A stretch of 64,000 nt of DNA, from assembly GCA_963169745.1 (NCBI GenBank), contig CAUJCU010000002.1, positions 186,001 through 250,000 on the forward strand. The letters run 5' to 3'. Positions 43,589-53,215 of the stretch are shown piece after piece; position 1 is the stretch's first letter; every line of letters starts with the position of its first letter. The notes beneath the pieces were generated by a model. It worked only from the letters and a program-made list of their open reading frames with translations, had not been told where the DNA came from and did not search any database. The translations under genes and the position numbers were made by a program. Source of the DNA: Bacteroidota bacterium. GTDB lineage: Bacteria; Bacteroidota; Bacteroidia; UBA4408.

Positions 43589-44848
43589 TTACAAGTTTAT
43601 TGTTATGATGTCGTTTAAGTTGGTGGTGTAATGTGGCGACAATTTTTGTTGTTTCATTTTCCATACTCTTTTTGTGTCTTGCGAAGCAAGGCGGATTTTC
43701 TGTTGTCCAAACAGTAAATTCAATTTATCTATTGTCTGCATTAACGGAATATGACGTTTATCACGGCTTTCAAAAAGTGTTTGTTGCAAATTGTCGGCTT
43801 GTGAAAAATCTTGAACAATTACACCAGCTTTTTTGTAGGCGTAACCTTGTTTAAAAATCTTTTGTAATGCTTGTGTTGCAAATTTTACAAGCTCAATGCT
43901 TGAGCTTGTAGGGAAAGGTAATTTTACAACTATGTTTCGGCTATACTGTGGTAAATCTTTTCTATGTCCGTTGGTATGTATAAAAACCATTAATGAATTA
44001 CAGCAAGAATTTTGTTTGCGTAACTTCTCGGCACATGACGAAGCAAATGTATTTATTCGCTCTGCTAATTGTTCGTATGTTGTGTAATTGGTTTCGAAAC
44101 TCCGTGTTGTGGCAATGCTTTTTTTAATTTGTGTTTCTTCCAAATCAAGTGTTGGAATGCCTTGCAAATCGTGTTTTAAGCGTAGCCCAACAATTGCCAT
44201 TTGTTTTTTTACAAACTCATCATTAAGTTGTGTAAAATCAAAAGCTGTTTTTACTCCAATTGCACTTAGTCTTTTACTGTGCTGTCGGCCAATTCCCCAA
44301 ACATCTTCTACTTTCAGCCATTTTAGGGCTTTTACTCGCTTTTCTTCACTATCAATAATGTAAACACCCTGGGTTTCGTTGGGATATTTTTTGGCAATAC
44401 GATTGGCTACTTTTGCCAGTACTTTTGTGGGTGAAATTCCTATACTAATGGGTATTCCTGTCCACTTCGATACTTTGTAACGCATTCCTTCACCATAGGT
44501 TTGTAAATTAAAAAGATCAAAGCCTTTAAGTTTTAAAAAACATTCGTCAATGCTATATATTTCCATCTCTGGCGAATAATCGGAGAGGATTGTGATTACC
44601 CGATTACTCATATCGCCATACAAAGCAAAGTTGGCAGAAAAGACCTGCACATCGTGCTCCTGAAAAAGTTTTTCGTATTCAAATGCAGGTGCTCCCATGG
44701 GAATACCAACAGCTTTTGCTTCATTGCTTCTTGCTATTACGCAGCCGTCATTATTAGAAAGTACAACAATAGGCCTTCCGTTTAAGTCCGGACGAAAAAC
44801 CCGTTCGCACGAAGCGTAAAAGTTATTACAGTCAATAAGTGCAAACAT
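43589..44848 (-). CDS. umuC: Error-prone DNA polymerase V catalytic subunit
   Basis: A 419-residue Y-family polymerase for translesion synthesis. The metal-binding Asp6 is in [14 protein letters not shown], and the second acidic pair in [25 protein letters not shown] gives the incoming nucleotide contact. The thumb helix-hairpin-helix is near [15 protein letters not shown], and the little finger follows; the UmuC-type C-terminal tail is present. It directly abuts umuD (the ATG is adjacent to the umuD stop). Confidence 0.93.
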   Translation of the reverse strand: MFALIDCNNFYASCERVFRPDLNGRPIVVLSNNDGCVIARSNEAKAVGIPMGAPAFEYEKLFQEHDVQVFSANFALYGDMSNRVITILSDYSPEMEIYSIDECFLKLKGFDLFNLQTYGEGMRYKVSKWTGIPISIGISPTKVLAKVANRIAKKYPNETQGVYIIDSEEKRVKALKWLKVEDVWGIGRQHSKRLSAIGVKTAFDFTQLNDEFVKKQMAIVGLRLKHDLQGIPTLDLEETQIKKSIATTRSFETNYTTYEQLAERINTFASSCAEKLRKQNSCCNSLMVFIHTNGHRKDLPQYSRNIVVKLPFPTSSSIELVKFATQALQKIFKQGYAYKKAGVIVQDFSQADNLQQTLFESRDKRHIPLMQTIDKLNLLFGQQKIRLASQDTKRVWKMKQQKLSPHYTTNLNDIITINL

Positions 44849-45295
44849 TTACACATCTTTAATAACGTGAGTAACAACTCCCCAAATTAAAAAGTCATTT
44901 TCTTTGGTAACTCGTATCGGTTGATACTTTTCGTTTTCGGGAATAAGAAATATTTCATTTTTAGAAATCTGAACACGCTTTGCCGTAAACTCTCCGTCAA
45001 TATAACAAACAGCTATTTTTCCATTGGTTGGTTCTAAACTTCGGTCAATTATCAATAAGTCGCCATTGCAAATACCTGCATTTTTCAGCGAATCTCCCTT
45101 TACTCGTCCGTAAAAAGTTGCCGATGGGTTTTTAATTAAATGACGGTTTAAATCAATAGTTAAATCTACAAAGTCTAACGCTGGCGATGGGAAACCTGCC
45201 GAGATTCCATTATCCACATAAGGCAAAGCAAGTGCTGTTTCGGTATTTGCCGAAAAAATGTCTATGATGTTACCGGTGTGTAGTTTTAATGTCAT
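44849..45295 (-). CDS. umuD: SOS protein UmuD, S24 autoprotease
   Basis: A 148-residue self-cleaving partner of UmuC. The cleavage site is Ala33-Gly34 in ISAGFPSPALD, equivalent to Cys-Gly in E. coli. The catalytic Ser69 is in VKGDSLKNAGI and the general base Lys106 in GEFTAKRV. There is no DNA-binding domain, so it is UmuD and not LexA. It heads the leftward umuD-umuC-SRAP unit. A spaced dyad upstream may be the operator. Confidence 0.93.
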   Translation of the reverse strand: MTLKLHTGNIIDIFSANTETALALPYVDNGISAGFPSPALDFVDLTIDLNRHLIKNPSATFYGRVKGDSLKNAGICNGDLLIIDRSLEPTNGKIAVCYIDGEFTAKRVQISKNEIFLIPENEKYQPIRVTKENDFLIWGVVTHVIKDV

Positions 45296-45316
45296 GAGGT
45301 TGTTTGTTCAAAGTCT

Positions 45317-45342
45317 GTACGGATGGTTCGAGAAGGTCGTAC
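45317..45342. promoter_or_regulatory. Candidate SOS operator upstream of umuD
   Basis: GTACG (45317-45321) and CGTAC (45338-45342) are inverted repeats with TCGA at the exact centre, a 26-bp spaced dyad ending 22 nt before the umuD ATG. I know no Bacteroidota LexA consensus to match, so its role is inferred from symmetry and position. Confidence 0.35.
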
Positions 45343-45644
45343 CAAACATCAGTTTATCTAAAAAGCATCGTTATTTTTCTAAATTATTTAGCCCTAAATT
45401 TACCTATTTATTTCTGTTTTAAGCAAGGTTTATTTTATACTTTTTCAAAATAATTTTCTTCCCCTAAAAAAAAGATACGTTCGTAAATCAGATCAAAGCA
45501 GGCCTTAAATTCAAAATACATCCCTTTATGTTGGAATTCTTATTTGTTTAAACCTAATTTTAAGCATAATAAACCTAAGGGGCCTTATAAAAAAAATACG
45601 AATTGGAATTTAAACAATTTTTAAACTAATCTTGAATTATAAAT

Positions 45645-45652
45645 TATTTTTG
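45645..45652 (+). promoter_or_regulatory. -7 element of the C25 peptidase gene
   Basis: TATTTTTG ends 4 nt before the first of two tandem ATGs (45657, 45660), so the transcript should be leaderless or nearly so. Confidence 0.5.
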
Positions 45653-45656
45653 TGTA

Positions 45657-48600
45657 ATGATGTTTCGACTCTTTCTTAAAACTTGTGTTTCAATTTTTGT
45701 GCTTTCCCTTTTGCTTTCGGTTAATGGCTTGGCACAAACTCTTGGGAACGAATGGATAAACTATAGTCAACAGTATTATAAGTTTCCGGTGCTATCAGAT
45801 GGGATGTACCGCATAGAATACAGCACTTTACAAGCTGCCGGTGTTCAACTATCCACATTAAACCCCAAAAACATACAAATTTTTGGCCGGGGTAAAGAAA
45901 TTCCTTTATATATCGAGGGTGAAGCTGATGGAACATTTAACACCAATGATTTTATAGAGTTTTATGCCCAAAGAAATGATGGCTGGTTTGATTCTTTGGC
46001 TTACGATATGCCACAACACATAGGAAATCCCTATTACAGCTTATTTAACGATACGGCTTGGTACTTTTTAACGTGGAACAACAGCACTCTTAACGAGCGT
46101 ATGAGCATTGAAACAGATACCGTAAATTTTAACCTTTACCCCCCTGAGCCATACTGTTTAGCACAATCTTTAAAGTTTTACAGCGATACGTATTATGCCG
46201 GAGAAACTAACGGTATTGCTACTACCGATCCGGAATATACCGAGGCCGAAGGGTGGTTTAGCGCCAGATGGCAGGTTGGCGGTAGCCGAACCGAGAGCTT
46301 ACCAACAAAAAATGTATATACCGCAGGCCCTCCGGCTCAAATAAAAACTAAAATAATAGGCGCTTCCAACGCTGCAAATTATGCCAATGATAATCGCATA
46401 AAGATTGAGTTACTAGGTAGTTCAAACATTACTCTTACCGATTTTGTTTTTGATGGCTACTCGGTTCACGATCTTAATTTTACAACCCCGGTTGCTAATT
46501 TGTCAACCCCTAACACACAAATAAAATACGCTACTCTTAGTACCGCAACACCGCACCAGCAATACACAGCATTAGCCTATACTCAAATTGAATTTGCTCA
46601 TACTTTTGACTTCGAAGGATTTACAAAATATCAATTTAAACTCCCCGTAAATCTTACCCAGCTTAAATCAAAGCTTATTATGACCAATCTTTCGTTGAAC
46701 GGCACTCCGCATTTTTATGATTTAACTAATAAGCGAAGAATAGTAGTGGCACACAGCAATGGTGTTTATAGTGTGTTAACCCCTAATTTGGGCACTGTAA
46801 AAACATGTTTAATAATTGGAACTAATGACATTATTACAATAACTAATTTAAAACCTATTACGCCATCGGCCAAGTTTACCGATTATGGTTTAATAGGTAA
46901 TATGAGTGATTTCGTTATAATCAGTCACCCAAAACTATGGACAGAGGCGCAAAGCTATGCCGCCTACAGAAACAGTACCGGAAAAAGCAGTTTACTCGTT
47001 GATGTAGAAGAATTGTATGATCAATTTGCTTATGGAATCAGGAAAAATCCATTATGTATTAGAAGATTTATGGATTATGCCGTTCAAAATTTTACTATTA
47101 TGCCTCAAAACTTGTTCCTTATTGGGAAGGGAATAAGCTGGGATCAGGGTCGAAAAAACGCAGCTTATTATGCCTTATGCTTGGTGCCTACTTTTGGATA
47201 TCCTCCTAGCGATGCTTTGCTTACTGCCAAAATAAATGGAACTGTTGGGTACGAGCCCGGTGTTCCACTAGGGCGTATAGCCGCCAATAATAACTCTGAA
47301 GTTGTTGCTTATAAAAACAAAGTAATGCAACTTGAAGCGCAAAGTGAAGGCTTGTGGATGAAAAATATTTTACATTTTGCTGGAGGTTTTGATCTCCCCT
47401 CACAATCTGTTTTAAAATATTATTTGCAACAATACGAACATATTGTTGAAGACACACTGTATGGCGGGCACGTTACTACATTTAGCAAAACCAGTACAGC
47501 TCCTATACAAATTACAGCTTCAGACAGTATCAAGAATCTAATTGAAACAGGTGTTTCTATGATGACTTTTTTTGGTCATGCTGCAGGAAGTGGCTTTGAC
47601 CAAAATATTGATGACCCCTCCACTTATAATTGGAACGGAAAATATCCCTTATTGATTGCCAATTCATGTTTTGTTGGAAATATACATCTGCCACCGGGAC
47701 AGTACATAACTGCCAGTGAGAATTATACTTTATCACCCAATGTTGGTACTATTGGTTTTCTAGCTACCGTTGGAAGCAATGTGCCCTTACCTTTGTATGA
47801 TTACACCCGTAATTTTTTAATTAATCTTACGCAAACCCACTACGGACAAGGCATAGGAACTGCTATGAAAGAAGCCATAAAGACTGTTCAAGTGAATTCT
47901 TACGACTTATTAAAAGATGCTTGCCTCGAAATGACTTTACATGGAGACCCTTCAATAAATATCAACACCCACCCGTTTCCCGATTATGCAATTAGCGTAA
48001 ATGATATTTATACAAAACCGGCAGCAGTTACTACTGACTTAGATTCTTTTAATTTACAAGTAATTGTGAGTAATTTAGGGCGAGCTATTCACGACTCAAT
48101 AGTGCTTGAAGTAAAACGAACGCTACCTGATGGAACAAATGGTGGAGTTTTTAGTAAACTAATTACAGCACCTTTGTACAAAGATACCATTACATTTAAG
48201 CTAAACACAAATTTTATAAACGGATCCGGTATAAATACTTTAGATATTTATGTGGATGCTACCAACAAGATTTTTGAAACATCAGAGAGTAACAATCATA
48301 TTACATACAGTCTATTCGTGAGAAGCGATGATATCAATCCGATTTACCCTTATGATTTTGCCGTAGTGCCCAAAAACAAAGTTACGCTAAAAGCGAGTAC
48401 CAACGACCCTTTTGCATCTGTAAAAACATATCGTTTTCAGATAGACACCACTGATCTATTTACACATCCTGTACAAGGCTTGGTTACACAATCAGGCGGG
48501 GTGGTAAATTGGGAAATCCCTTTTTCATTAACAGACAGCACTGTTTATTTTTGGCGTGTTAGTCGTGATTCTGCCAGTGGCAGTAATTATAAATGGCGCG

Positions 48601-50723
48601 AAAGCTCATTTCAATACATCCCAAATAAGTCAGGCTGGGGGCAAGCTCATTTCTTTCAGTTTAAAAACGATAATTTCAAATATCTCAATTACAATCGTCC
48701 GCAGCGAAAATTTGACTTTGCTCCACATGCCCGGCAACTCACATGCCGAACCTTTAGTGCCCCCCCCGGACAAAGACCTACTGATGCCGACTTATACGCC
48801 TCTGAGTATAAACTAGACTCAGAGGTTCAGGAGTATGCCGGCTGTCAATATACTGCTAATATCCATGTTGCCGTTATTGACTCGCTAACGCTTGAGTCAT
48901 GGGGAAAATATTGGGTGGACAACACGCAAAGCCCTCCGGTGGTTTATAACCCTACCCACAACTTCGGCAACCTGAATAACGGTGCCGGATGCCGAAACCA
49001 ATTAGAGAAATATTTTATTTTTCAAACAGGTAACGCCTCTCAAATGGCAGGTTTAAAAAATATGCTTAACAATAAAATACCAGTTGGAAATTATGTGTTA
49101 GTTTATACCTGGATACGAGGAAATTCGCAAAGTCTTGCCGACACCGGGTTCTATTCTGCCATGGAGGCTTTAGGAGCCGACAGTATAAGATACCTTGCAA
49201 ACGACAGAGCCTATATTTTCTTTGCTAAAAAAGGGTACCCCAATACGGCACAAGAGGTTTTAAGTTTACCTAACAGCTTTAGTCAAATAAATTTAAGCAC
49301 TACATTAACCAGCAATTGGAAGAACGGCACAATAAACAGTGATTTAATTGGCCCTGCTCTTAGCTGGGATTCGTTACATTGGAGGCAATTACCTTTGGAG
49401 TTATCAACTCATGATAGTATTAATTTGAGTCTTATCGGAATAAAATACAATGGAACAAAAGATACACTTATCCAAAATCTTAGCTATACTCAAAAAGATA
49501 TTTCTTTAAGTGGAATTGCTAATGCACAAACATATCCCTACTTACAATTAGTAACAGAAATGAGCGATGACAGCTTGCAAACGCCACCTCAAATGCGCAG
49601 ATGGCATATACTTTACAAAGAAATACCCGAGGCAGCTGTAAACCCTAATAAATATTTTAGCTTCTATAATGCTACTGTAAACGAAGGAGAAAAAATTAAC
49701 TTTAAAATAGCTGTTGAAAATGTAAGTCGGGTAAGCATGGACAGCTTACTCATTAAGTATTGGTTTGAAGACCGCAATAGAATGGTGCACGCCTTACCTT
49801 ACGCACGTCAAGACTCCTTGCGGGCAGGTGATACACTTTTGAGTGCGCTGCAAGTACCTACTTTGGGTTTTTATGGTGCTAATACATTATGGATGGAGGT
49901 AAATCCTAAAAAGCCTAACACCAATTCGTTTGATCAGATTGAACAATATCATTTCAATAATTTTGCACAAGTGCGTTACAACGTATCCAGCGATAAAATT
50001 AACCCGTTACTCGATGTTACCTTTGATGGAGTACACATCATAGATGGTGATATTGTTTCGGCAAAACCACAAATAGAAATGAAACTCAATGATGAAAATA
50101 AATTTCTTGCTTTGCATGACACTAGTGTCTTTGCCGTTTATTTGAAAACACCATCAAATAGTGATTTACAAAGAGTTTGGTTTAGCGGGGATAATCCCTA
50201 TCAAATTAAATTTATACCGGCCGAACTTCCTGATAATACAGCCGGAATAATAATGAACCCAATTTTTAAATTAGATGGCAAATACGAACTTATGGTTGAA
50301 TCAAAAGATGCCAGTAATAACAAATCGGGAAGCAATGTGTACCGTATAAGTTTTGAGGTTATCAACCAATCCACCATTACCGAAGTGATGAACTATCCCA
50401 ATCCATTTAGCACCTCAACGCGCTTTGTATTTACACTTACCGGAAGTGTAATTCCTGATTATTTTAAAATTCGAATTTTAACCATCAGCGGTAAAGTAGT
50501 TCGTGAAATTACACAAGATGAATTAGGTTCTATTCATATAGGACGAAATATTACCCAATATGCATGGGATGGGAAAGATGAATTTGGAGACCGCCTGGCA
50601 AACGGTATATATTTTTATAAAGTATTTACCGGAATACAAGGTGAAAGTATTGAAAAAAAAGAAACTCAGGCCGATCAGTATTTTAAAAAAGGATATGGAA
50701 AAATGGTTTTAATTGGTCGTTAA
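45657..50723 (+). CDS. C25 (gingipain) family peptidase, PorU2-like
   Basis: A 1688-residue exported protein. Signal peptide 1-27 (ending GLAQ). The C25 peptidase domain lies about 400-770 with His641 in FFGHAAGSG and Cys671 in LIANSCFVG, the catalytic dyad. A CARDB-like domain follows (about 785-900: LQVIVSNLGRAIHDSIVLEV). More Ig-like modules lie in the second half, and a FlgD/T9SS-like C-terminal domain from about 1590 (MNYPNPFSTSTRFVFTL ... YAWDGKDEFGDRLANGIYFY). PorU is the protease that trims T9SS cargo and links it to A-LPS; this larger form has been named putative sortase PorU2. Other T9SS components are not in the window. Confidence 0.8.
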   Translation: MMFRLFLKTCVSIFVLSLLLSVNGLAQTLGNEWINYSQQYYKFPVLSDGMYRIEYSTLQAAGVQLSTLNPKNIQIFGRGKEIPLYIEGEADGTFNTNDFIEFYAQRNDGWFDSLAYDMPQHIGNPYYSLFNDTAWYFLTWNNSTLNERMSIETDTVNFNLYPPEPYCLAQSLKFYSDTYYAGETNGIATTDPEYTEAEGWFSARWQVGGSRTESLPTKNVYTAGPPAQIKTKIIGASNAANYANDNRIKIELLGSSNITLTDFVFDGYSVHDLNFTTPVANLSTPNTQIKYATLSTATPHQQYTALAYTQIEFAHTFDFEGFTKYQFKLPVNLTQLKSKLIMTNLSLNGTPHFYDLTNKRRIVVAHSNGVYSVLTPNLGTVKTCLIIGTNDIITITNLKPITPSAKFTDYGLIGNMSDFVIISHPKLWTEAQSYAAYRNSTGKSSLLVDVEELYDQFAYGIRKNPLCIRRFMDYAVQNFTIMPQNLFLIGKGISWDQGRKNAAYYALCLVPTFGYPPSDALLTAKINGTVGYEPGVPLGRIAANNNSEVVAYKNKVMQLEAQSEGLWMKNILHFAGGFDLPSQSVLKYYLQQYEHIVEDTLYGGHVTTFSKTSTAPIQITASDSIKNLIETGVSMMTFFGHAAGSGFDQNIDDPSTYNWNGKYPLLIANSCFVGNIHLPPGQYITASENYTLSPNVGTIGFLATVGSNVPLPLYDYTRNFLINLTQTHYGQGIGTAMKEAIKTVQVNSYDLLKDACLEMTLHGDPSININTHPFPDYAISVNDIYTKPAAVTTDLDSFNLQVIVSNLGRAIHDSIVLEVKRTLPDGTNGGVFSKLITAPLYKDTITFKLNTNFINGSGINTLDIYVDATNKIFETSESNNHITYSLFVRSDDINPIYPYDFAVVPKNKVTLKASTNDPFASVKTYRFQIDTTDLFTHPVQGLVTQSGGVVNWEIPFSLTDSTVYFWRVSRDSASGSNYKWRESSFQYIPNKSGWGQAHFFQFKNDNFKYLNYNRPQRKFDFAPHARQLTCRTFSAPPGQRPTDADLYASEYKLDSEVQEYAGCQYTANIHVAVIDSLTLESWGKYWVDNTQSPPVVYNPTHNFGNLNNGAGCRNQLEKYFIFQTGNASQMAGLKNMLNNKIPVGNYVLVYTWIRGNSQSLADTGFYSAMEALGADSIRYLANDRAYIFFAKKGYPNTAQEVLSLPNSFSQINLSTTLTSNWKNGTINSDLIGPALSWDSLHWRQLPLELSTHDSINLSLIGIKYNGTKDTLIQNLSYTQKDISLSGIANAQTYPYLQLVTEMSDDSLQTPPQMRRWHILYKEIPEAAVNPNKYFSFYNATVNEGEKINFKIAVENVSRVSMDSLLIKYWFEDRNRMVHALPYARQDSLRAGDTLLSALQVPTLGFYGANTLWMEVNPKKPNTNSFDQIEQYHFNNFAQVRYNVSSDKINPLLDVTFDGVHIIDGDIVSAKPQIEMKLNDENKFLALHDTSVFAVYLKTPSNSDLQRVWFSGDNPYQIKFIPAELPDNTAGIIMNPIFKLDGKYELMVESKDASNNKSGSNVYRISFEVINQSTITEVMNYPNPFSTSTRFVFTLTGSVIPDYFKIRILTISGKVVREITQDELGSIHIGRNITQYAWDGKDEFGDRLANGIYFYKVFTGIQGESIEKKETQADQYFKKGYGKMVLIGR

Positions 50724-50772
50724 ATAATTCTATATTCTAATTCCTATTAATTTGGTTATCCTTAATTAGTTT

Positions 50773-51180
50773 TTATGACTCGGATAATTCAATAATACGA
50801 TCAAACTCAAAAGCTTTTACAGTACCTACCGAAAGCCGTGAAAGCCTAACTAAATCCATATTCTCTAATATTTTATCTGCCTTAATTTGAGCCAAACTAA
50901 CAGTTTTTTTCAAGGCTTTAAATGGAACAAACTCTACAGCAACCCAAGCTGTTTCAGTTGTGGAAGGATCCTGAAAAAACTCTTTTCTTACCTTAGCAAT
51001 TCCCACTATTTCAAGACCTTCATTGCTATGATAAAACAAAGCCAGATCACCTTTTTTCATAGCCTTTAGATTGTTTCGTGCAGCATAGTTACGAACACCA
51101 TCCCAAACTGCTTTTTTATCTCTAAAAAAAGTATCCCAACTGTATTTATACGGTTCTGATTTGATTAGCCAGTAATTCAT
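50773..51180 (-). CDS. EVE domain protein
   Basis: A 135-residue single-domain protein. The signature YWLIKSEPYKYSW at residues 3-15, VWDGVRNYAARNNLK, GDLALFYHS and GIAKV are EVE family features. EVE is a YTH/PUA-like fold that binds modified bases in DNA or RNA. The short linked genes behind it (DUF488 and SMUG2) may share this theme. Its start is ATG at 51180, with TAATTTTG at 51202-51209 as -7 element. Confidence 0.93.
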   Translation of the reverse strand: MNYWLIKSEPYKYSWDTFFRDKKAVWDGVRNYAARNNLKAMKKGDLALFYHSNEGLEIVGIAKVRKEFFQDPSTTETAWVAVEFVPFKALKKTVSLAQIKADKILENMDLVRLSRLSVGTVKAFEFDRIIELSES

Positions 51181-51201
51181 GAAAAAGTAGTATCAAAAAC
51201 T

Positions 51202-51209
51202 CAAAATTA
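51202..51209 (-). promoter_or_regulatory. -7 element of the EVE gene
   Basis: On the minus strand TAATTTTG, 21 nt before the ATG at 51180. Confidence 0.45.
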
Positions 51210-51383
51210 TACTTTTTTCGAGAATAAATCTTCTTTATGCTACCATATTATCATCAAAAATAAATGGTAGCATTTTTTTGAATTTTTGAGTCCATAATCA
51301 TTTGAAAAAAGTACAAGTGCATTACTTAAAAAACGGGTAAACCTATATGCTATACTAGTTTACGAAAAAACACTAAATATGGA

Positions 51384-51737
51384 TTATTTCAACTTTTTCA
51401 GCACTTCCAATAAAACTATTGCCTGATTGTGTTTTTCATCTTTTGCACCATACAACAAGGTTACTACCTGCTTTTTACTTATCTCTTTTATTCGTTTTAG
51501 TGTTTCTTCTTGTTCCTTTAATTCAATTTCATAGCGCCTGGCAAACTCCGGAAACAATTCTTGTTGGTGATTAAACCATTTACGCAAAGCGGTGCTTGGT
51601 GCAATATCTTTTAACCATTCTTGCCAATAGGTATCGGACTTTGAAAATCCCCTAGGCCATAAGCGATCGGTAAGTATGAGGTAACCATCATTAGGAGTGG
51701 GTTTTTCATATACTCTTTTAATTCTAATCATAGCCAT
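51384..51737 (-). CDS. DUF488 family protein (YeaO-like)
   Basis: A 117-residue protein with the DUF488 signature: RIKRVYEKPTPNDGYLIL, then DRLWPRGFSKS and WLKDIAPSTALRKWF, and TLLYGAKDEKHNQA near the end. Function unknown. It starts 4 nt after the SMUG2 gene ends on the same strand, so these two form one unit. Confidence 0.9.
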   Translation of the reverse strand: MAMIRIKRVYEKPTPNDGYLILTDRLWPRGFSKSDTYWQEWLKDIAPSTALRKWFNHQQELFPEFARRYEIELKEQEETLKRIKEISKKQVVTLLYGAKDEKHNQAIVLLEVLKKLK

Positions 51738-51741
51738 AATA

Positions 51742-52431
51742 TTAGTTTAAGGTTTGTAAATATTTTAAAATAAACCGATCCTTTTCTTTTGAAAAATATT
51801 GCTGGATATAACGAGGATGCTCTAAGACACTCAACTTTTTAAATAATGACGCTTTGCGATTTAACATAGCAATATAGGAAGCATTCTTTTTCCCTAATAC
51901 AAAAGCATGACTCGTATCAATACCCATACTGATGTGTTTCTGCAAAGTTTCAGTCATATAAGTTTCCAAATCTTTAAAAAGAGTAGGATCATCATAATAA
52001 TTGGCATTAAGCCACTTGTTTGGATTCTTTTTGTTACTAATTATTGCCAGTGGAAAAGGAGAATTTATATAAAAGTTTTTGTAAAAAAGTTTTGCCCCTC
52101 CATACTGTGCTATCATGTCATACATAAATACCGAAGATACTTCATGCGTATGAACTGTTTTCATTTTAATACCACATACTTGCTCTAACCTTTTGGTATC
52201 TGTAAAAGGAACTCCGGTTACAGCAGCGCCATGGCGACTTGGATTTATGCCAATAATTAATCTACGTGGTTCATTATCGTTATAAAAGTATTGATAAAAT
52301 GCTTCCATAACACGAATTGTTTCAGGGTTATGTGCAAAAGGGTTTATGGTTTCAAAGCCTACCGGTAGCTTAACCTTGAATTGTAATTGGTGGTTGTAAT
52401 TAATAACCCGCTGTGCAAATGTACTTGACAT
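51742..52431 (-). CDS. SMUG2-type uracil-DNA glycosylase family protein
   Basis: A 229-residue protein with the SMUG2 (DUF4918) signature GINPSRHGAAVTGVPFTD at residues 80-97, matching the GIN/GMNPG active-site motif of SMUG-type glycosylases. A later segment, ISNKKNPNKWLNANYYDD, lies where the second loop occurs. It would remove uracil or a damaged base from DNA. It is the first gene of a pair with DUF488. Confidence 0.82.
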   Translation of the reverse strand: MSSTFAQRVINYNHQLQFKVKLPVGFETINPFAHNPETIRVMEAFYQYFYNDNEPRRLIIGINPSRHGAAVTGVPFTDTKRLEQVCGIKMKTVHTHEVSSVFMYDMIAQYGGAKLFYKNFYINSPFPLAIISNKKNPNKWLNANYYDDPTLFKDLETYMTETLQKHISMGIDTSHAFVLGKKNASYIAMLNRKASLFKKLSVLEHPRYIQQYFSKEKDRFILKYLQTLN

Positions 52432-52520
52432 TTCTGTTTATTGAACCAAGCTCAGCTTAAATAAGAATTATGCCTTAATGTTGGCTTAGCAATACTTTTC
52501 GTTTCTTTTGTAAAATTTAA

Positions 52521-53018
52521 TTACTTAACACAATTTGCAGCTTGTTTTATCTTTTTGGCCTTGCTCTCATTAAACTGATAGTTGGTATATTCTTTTCCAA
52601 AAGTAATTTTCATAACTTGAACAGGAGTAGCACAAAATTTTGCCCAATCACTAGCTTTTATGGTATAAAAAGGGTAATAAGTGGTTGCTTCTATCATTTC
52701 GTCAGCTTTCCCTATGGGAGTATATTTTTCGTCAGCAATACCATAAATTTCTTCGTTATCACTAAACAGTACGGTTAGGGTATCTCCTTTCTTAATGTTT
52801 TCCTTTTGAAGCTCAGCAAAAGTAACCTCTATCCCTATTTTATAAACCCCCTCTTCATTGTTGGTCCATACAACAAATTGATTGGTTACAGGAATCATAA
52901 TACGCTTTTTATGAAGACCGGTTTTAGCATTAGTTTCTTGAAAGTTGTAAGTACATTTCTGAGCCCATGTAAAGGTTCCCAAAATTGTTAAGGCTAAGGT
53001 TAGTAAAATAGTTTTCAT
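52521..53018 (-). CDS. Secreted protein of unknown function
   Basis: A 165-residue protein with signal peptide (1-19, ending TWAQ). The mature protein is small and mostly beta, with three Cys (KCTYNF at the start, KFCATPVQ, and near the C-terminus NCVK). I recognise no family. The ATG at 53018 is preferred over TTG at 53042 because it starts the signal peptide correctly and because of the -7 box upstream. Confidence 0.75.
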   Translation of the reverse strand: MKTILLTLALTILGTFTWAQKCTYNFQETNAKTGLHKKRIMIPVTNQFVVWTNNEEGVYKIGIEVTFAELQKENIKKGDTLTVLFSDNEEIYGIADEKYTPIGKADEMIEATTYYPFYTIKASDWAKFCATPVQVMKITFGKEYTNYQFNESKAKKIKQAANCVK

Positions 53019-53046
53019 TATCCGTAAAAATTTAATTTTCAAAAAT

Positions 53047-53054
53047 CAAATATA
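53047..53054 (-). promoter_or_regulatory. -7 element of the secreted protein gene
   Basis: On the minus strand TATATTTG, 29 nt before the ATG at 53018. Confidence 0.45.
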
Positions 53055-53215
53055 AGGTTAATTTGAATAATTATCTGTTTTTACTTCTTAATTCTTTCTC
53101 AATTTTTGATGCAATTGGAAGTATATGAGTTTATGAATTATTCAATACTCATAACATTTATTAAAAGATGATTTTTTTTGATAGATTTTTTTTATTATTA
53201 CACAAAAATATAATA

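Larger units (their letters stand above)
45296..45656. other. 361-bp divergent intergenic region
   Basis: It separates umuD (left) from the C25 peptidase gene (right). It holds the candidate SOS operator at 45317-45342 and the -7 box at 45645-45652. Between about 45360 and 45620 I see only AT-rich sequence without a credible ORF, terminator or RNA gene. Confidence 0.6.
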
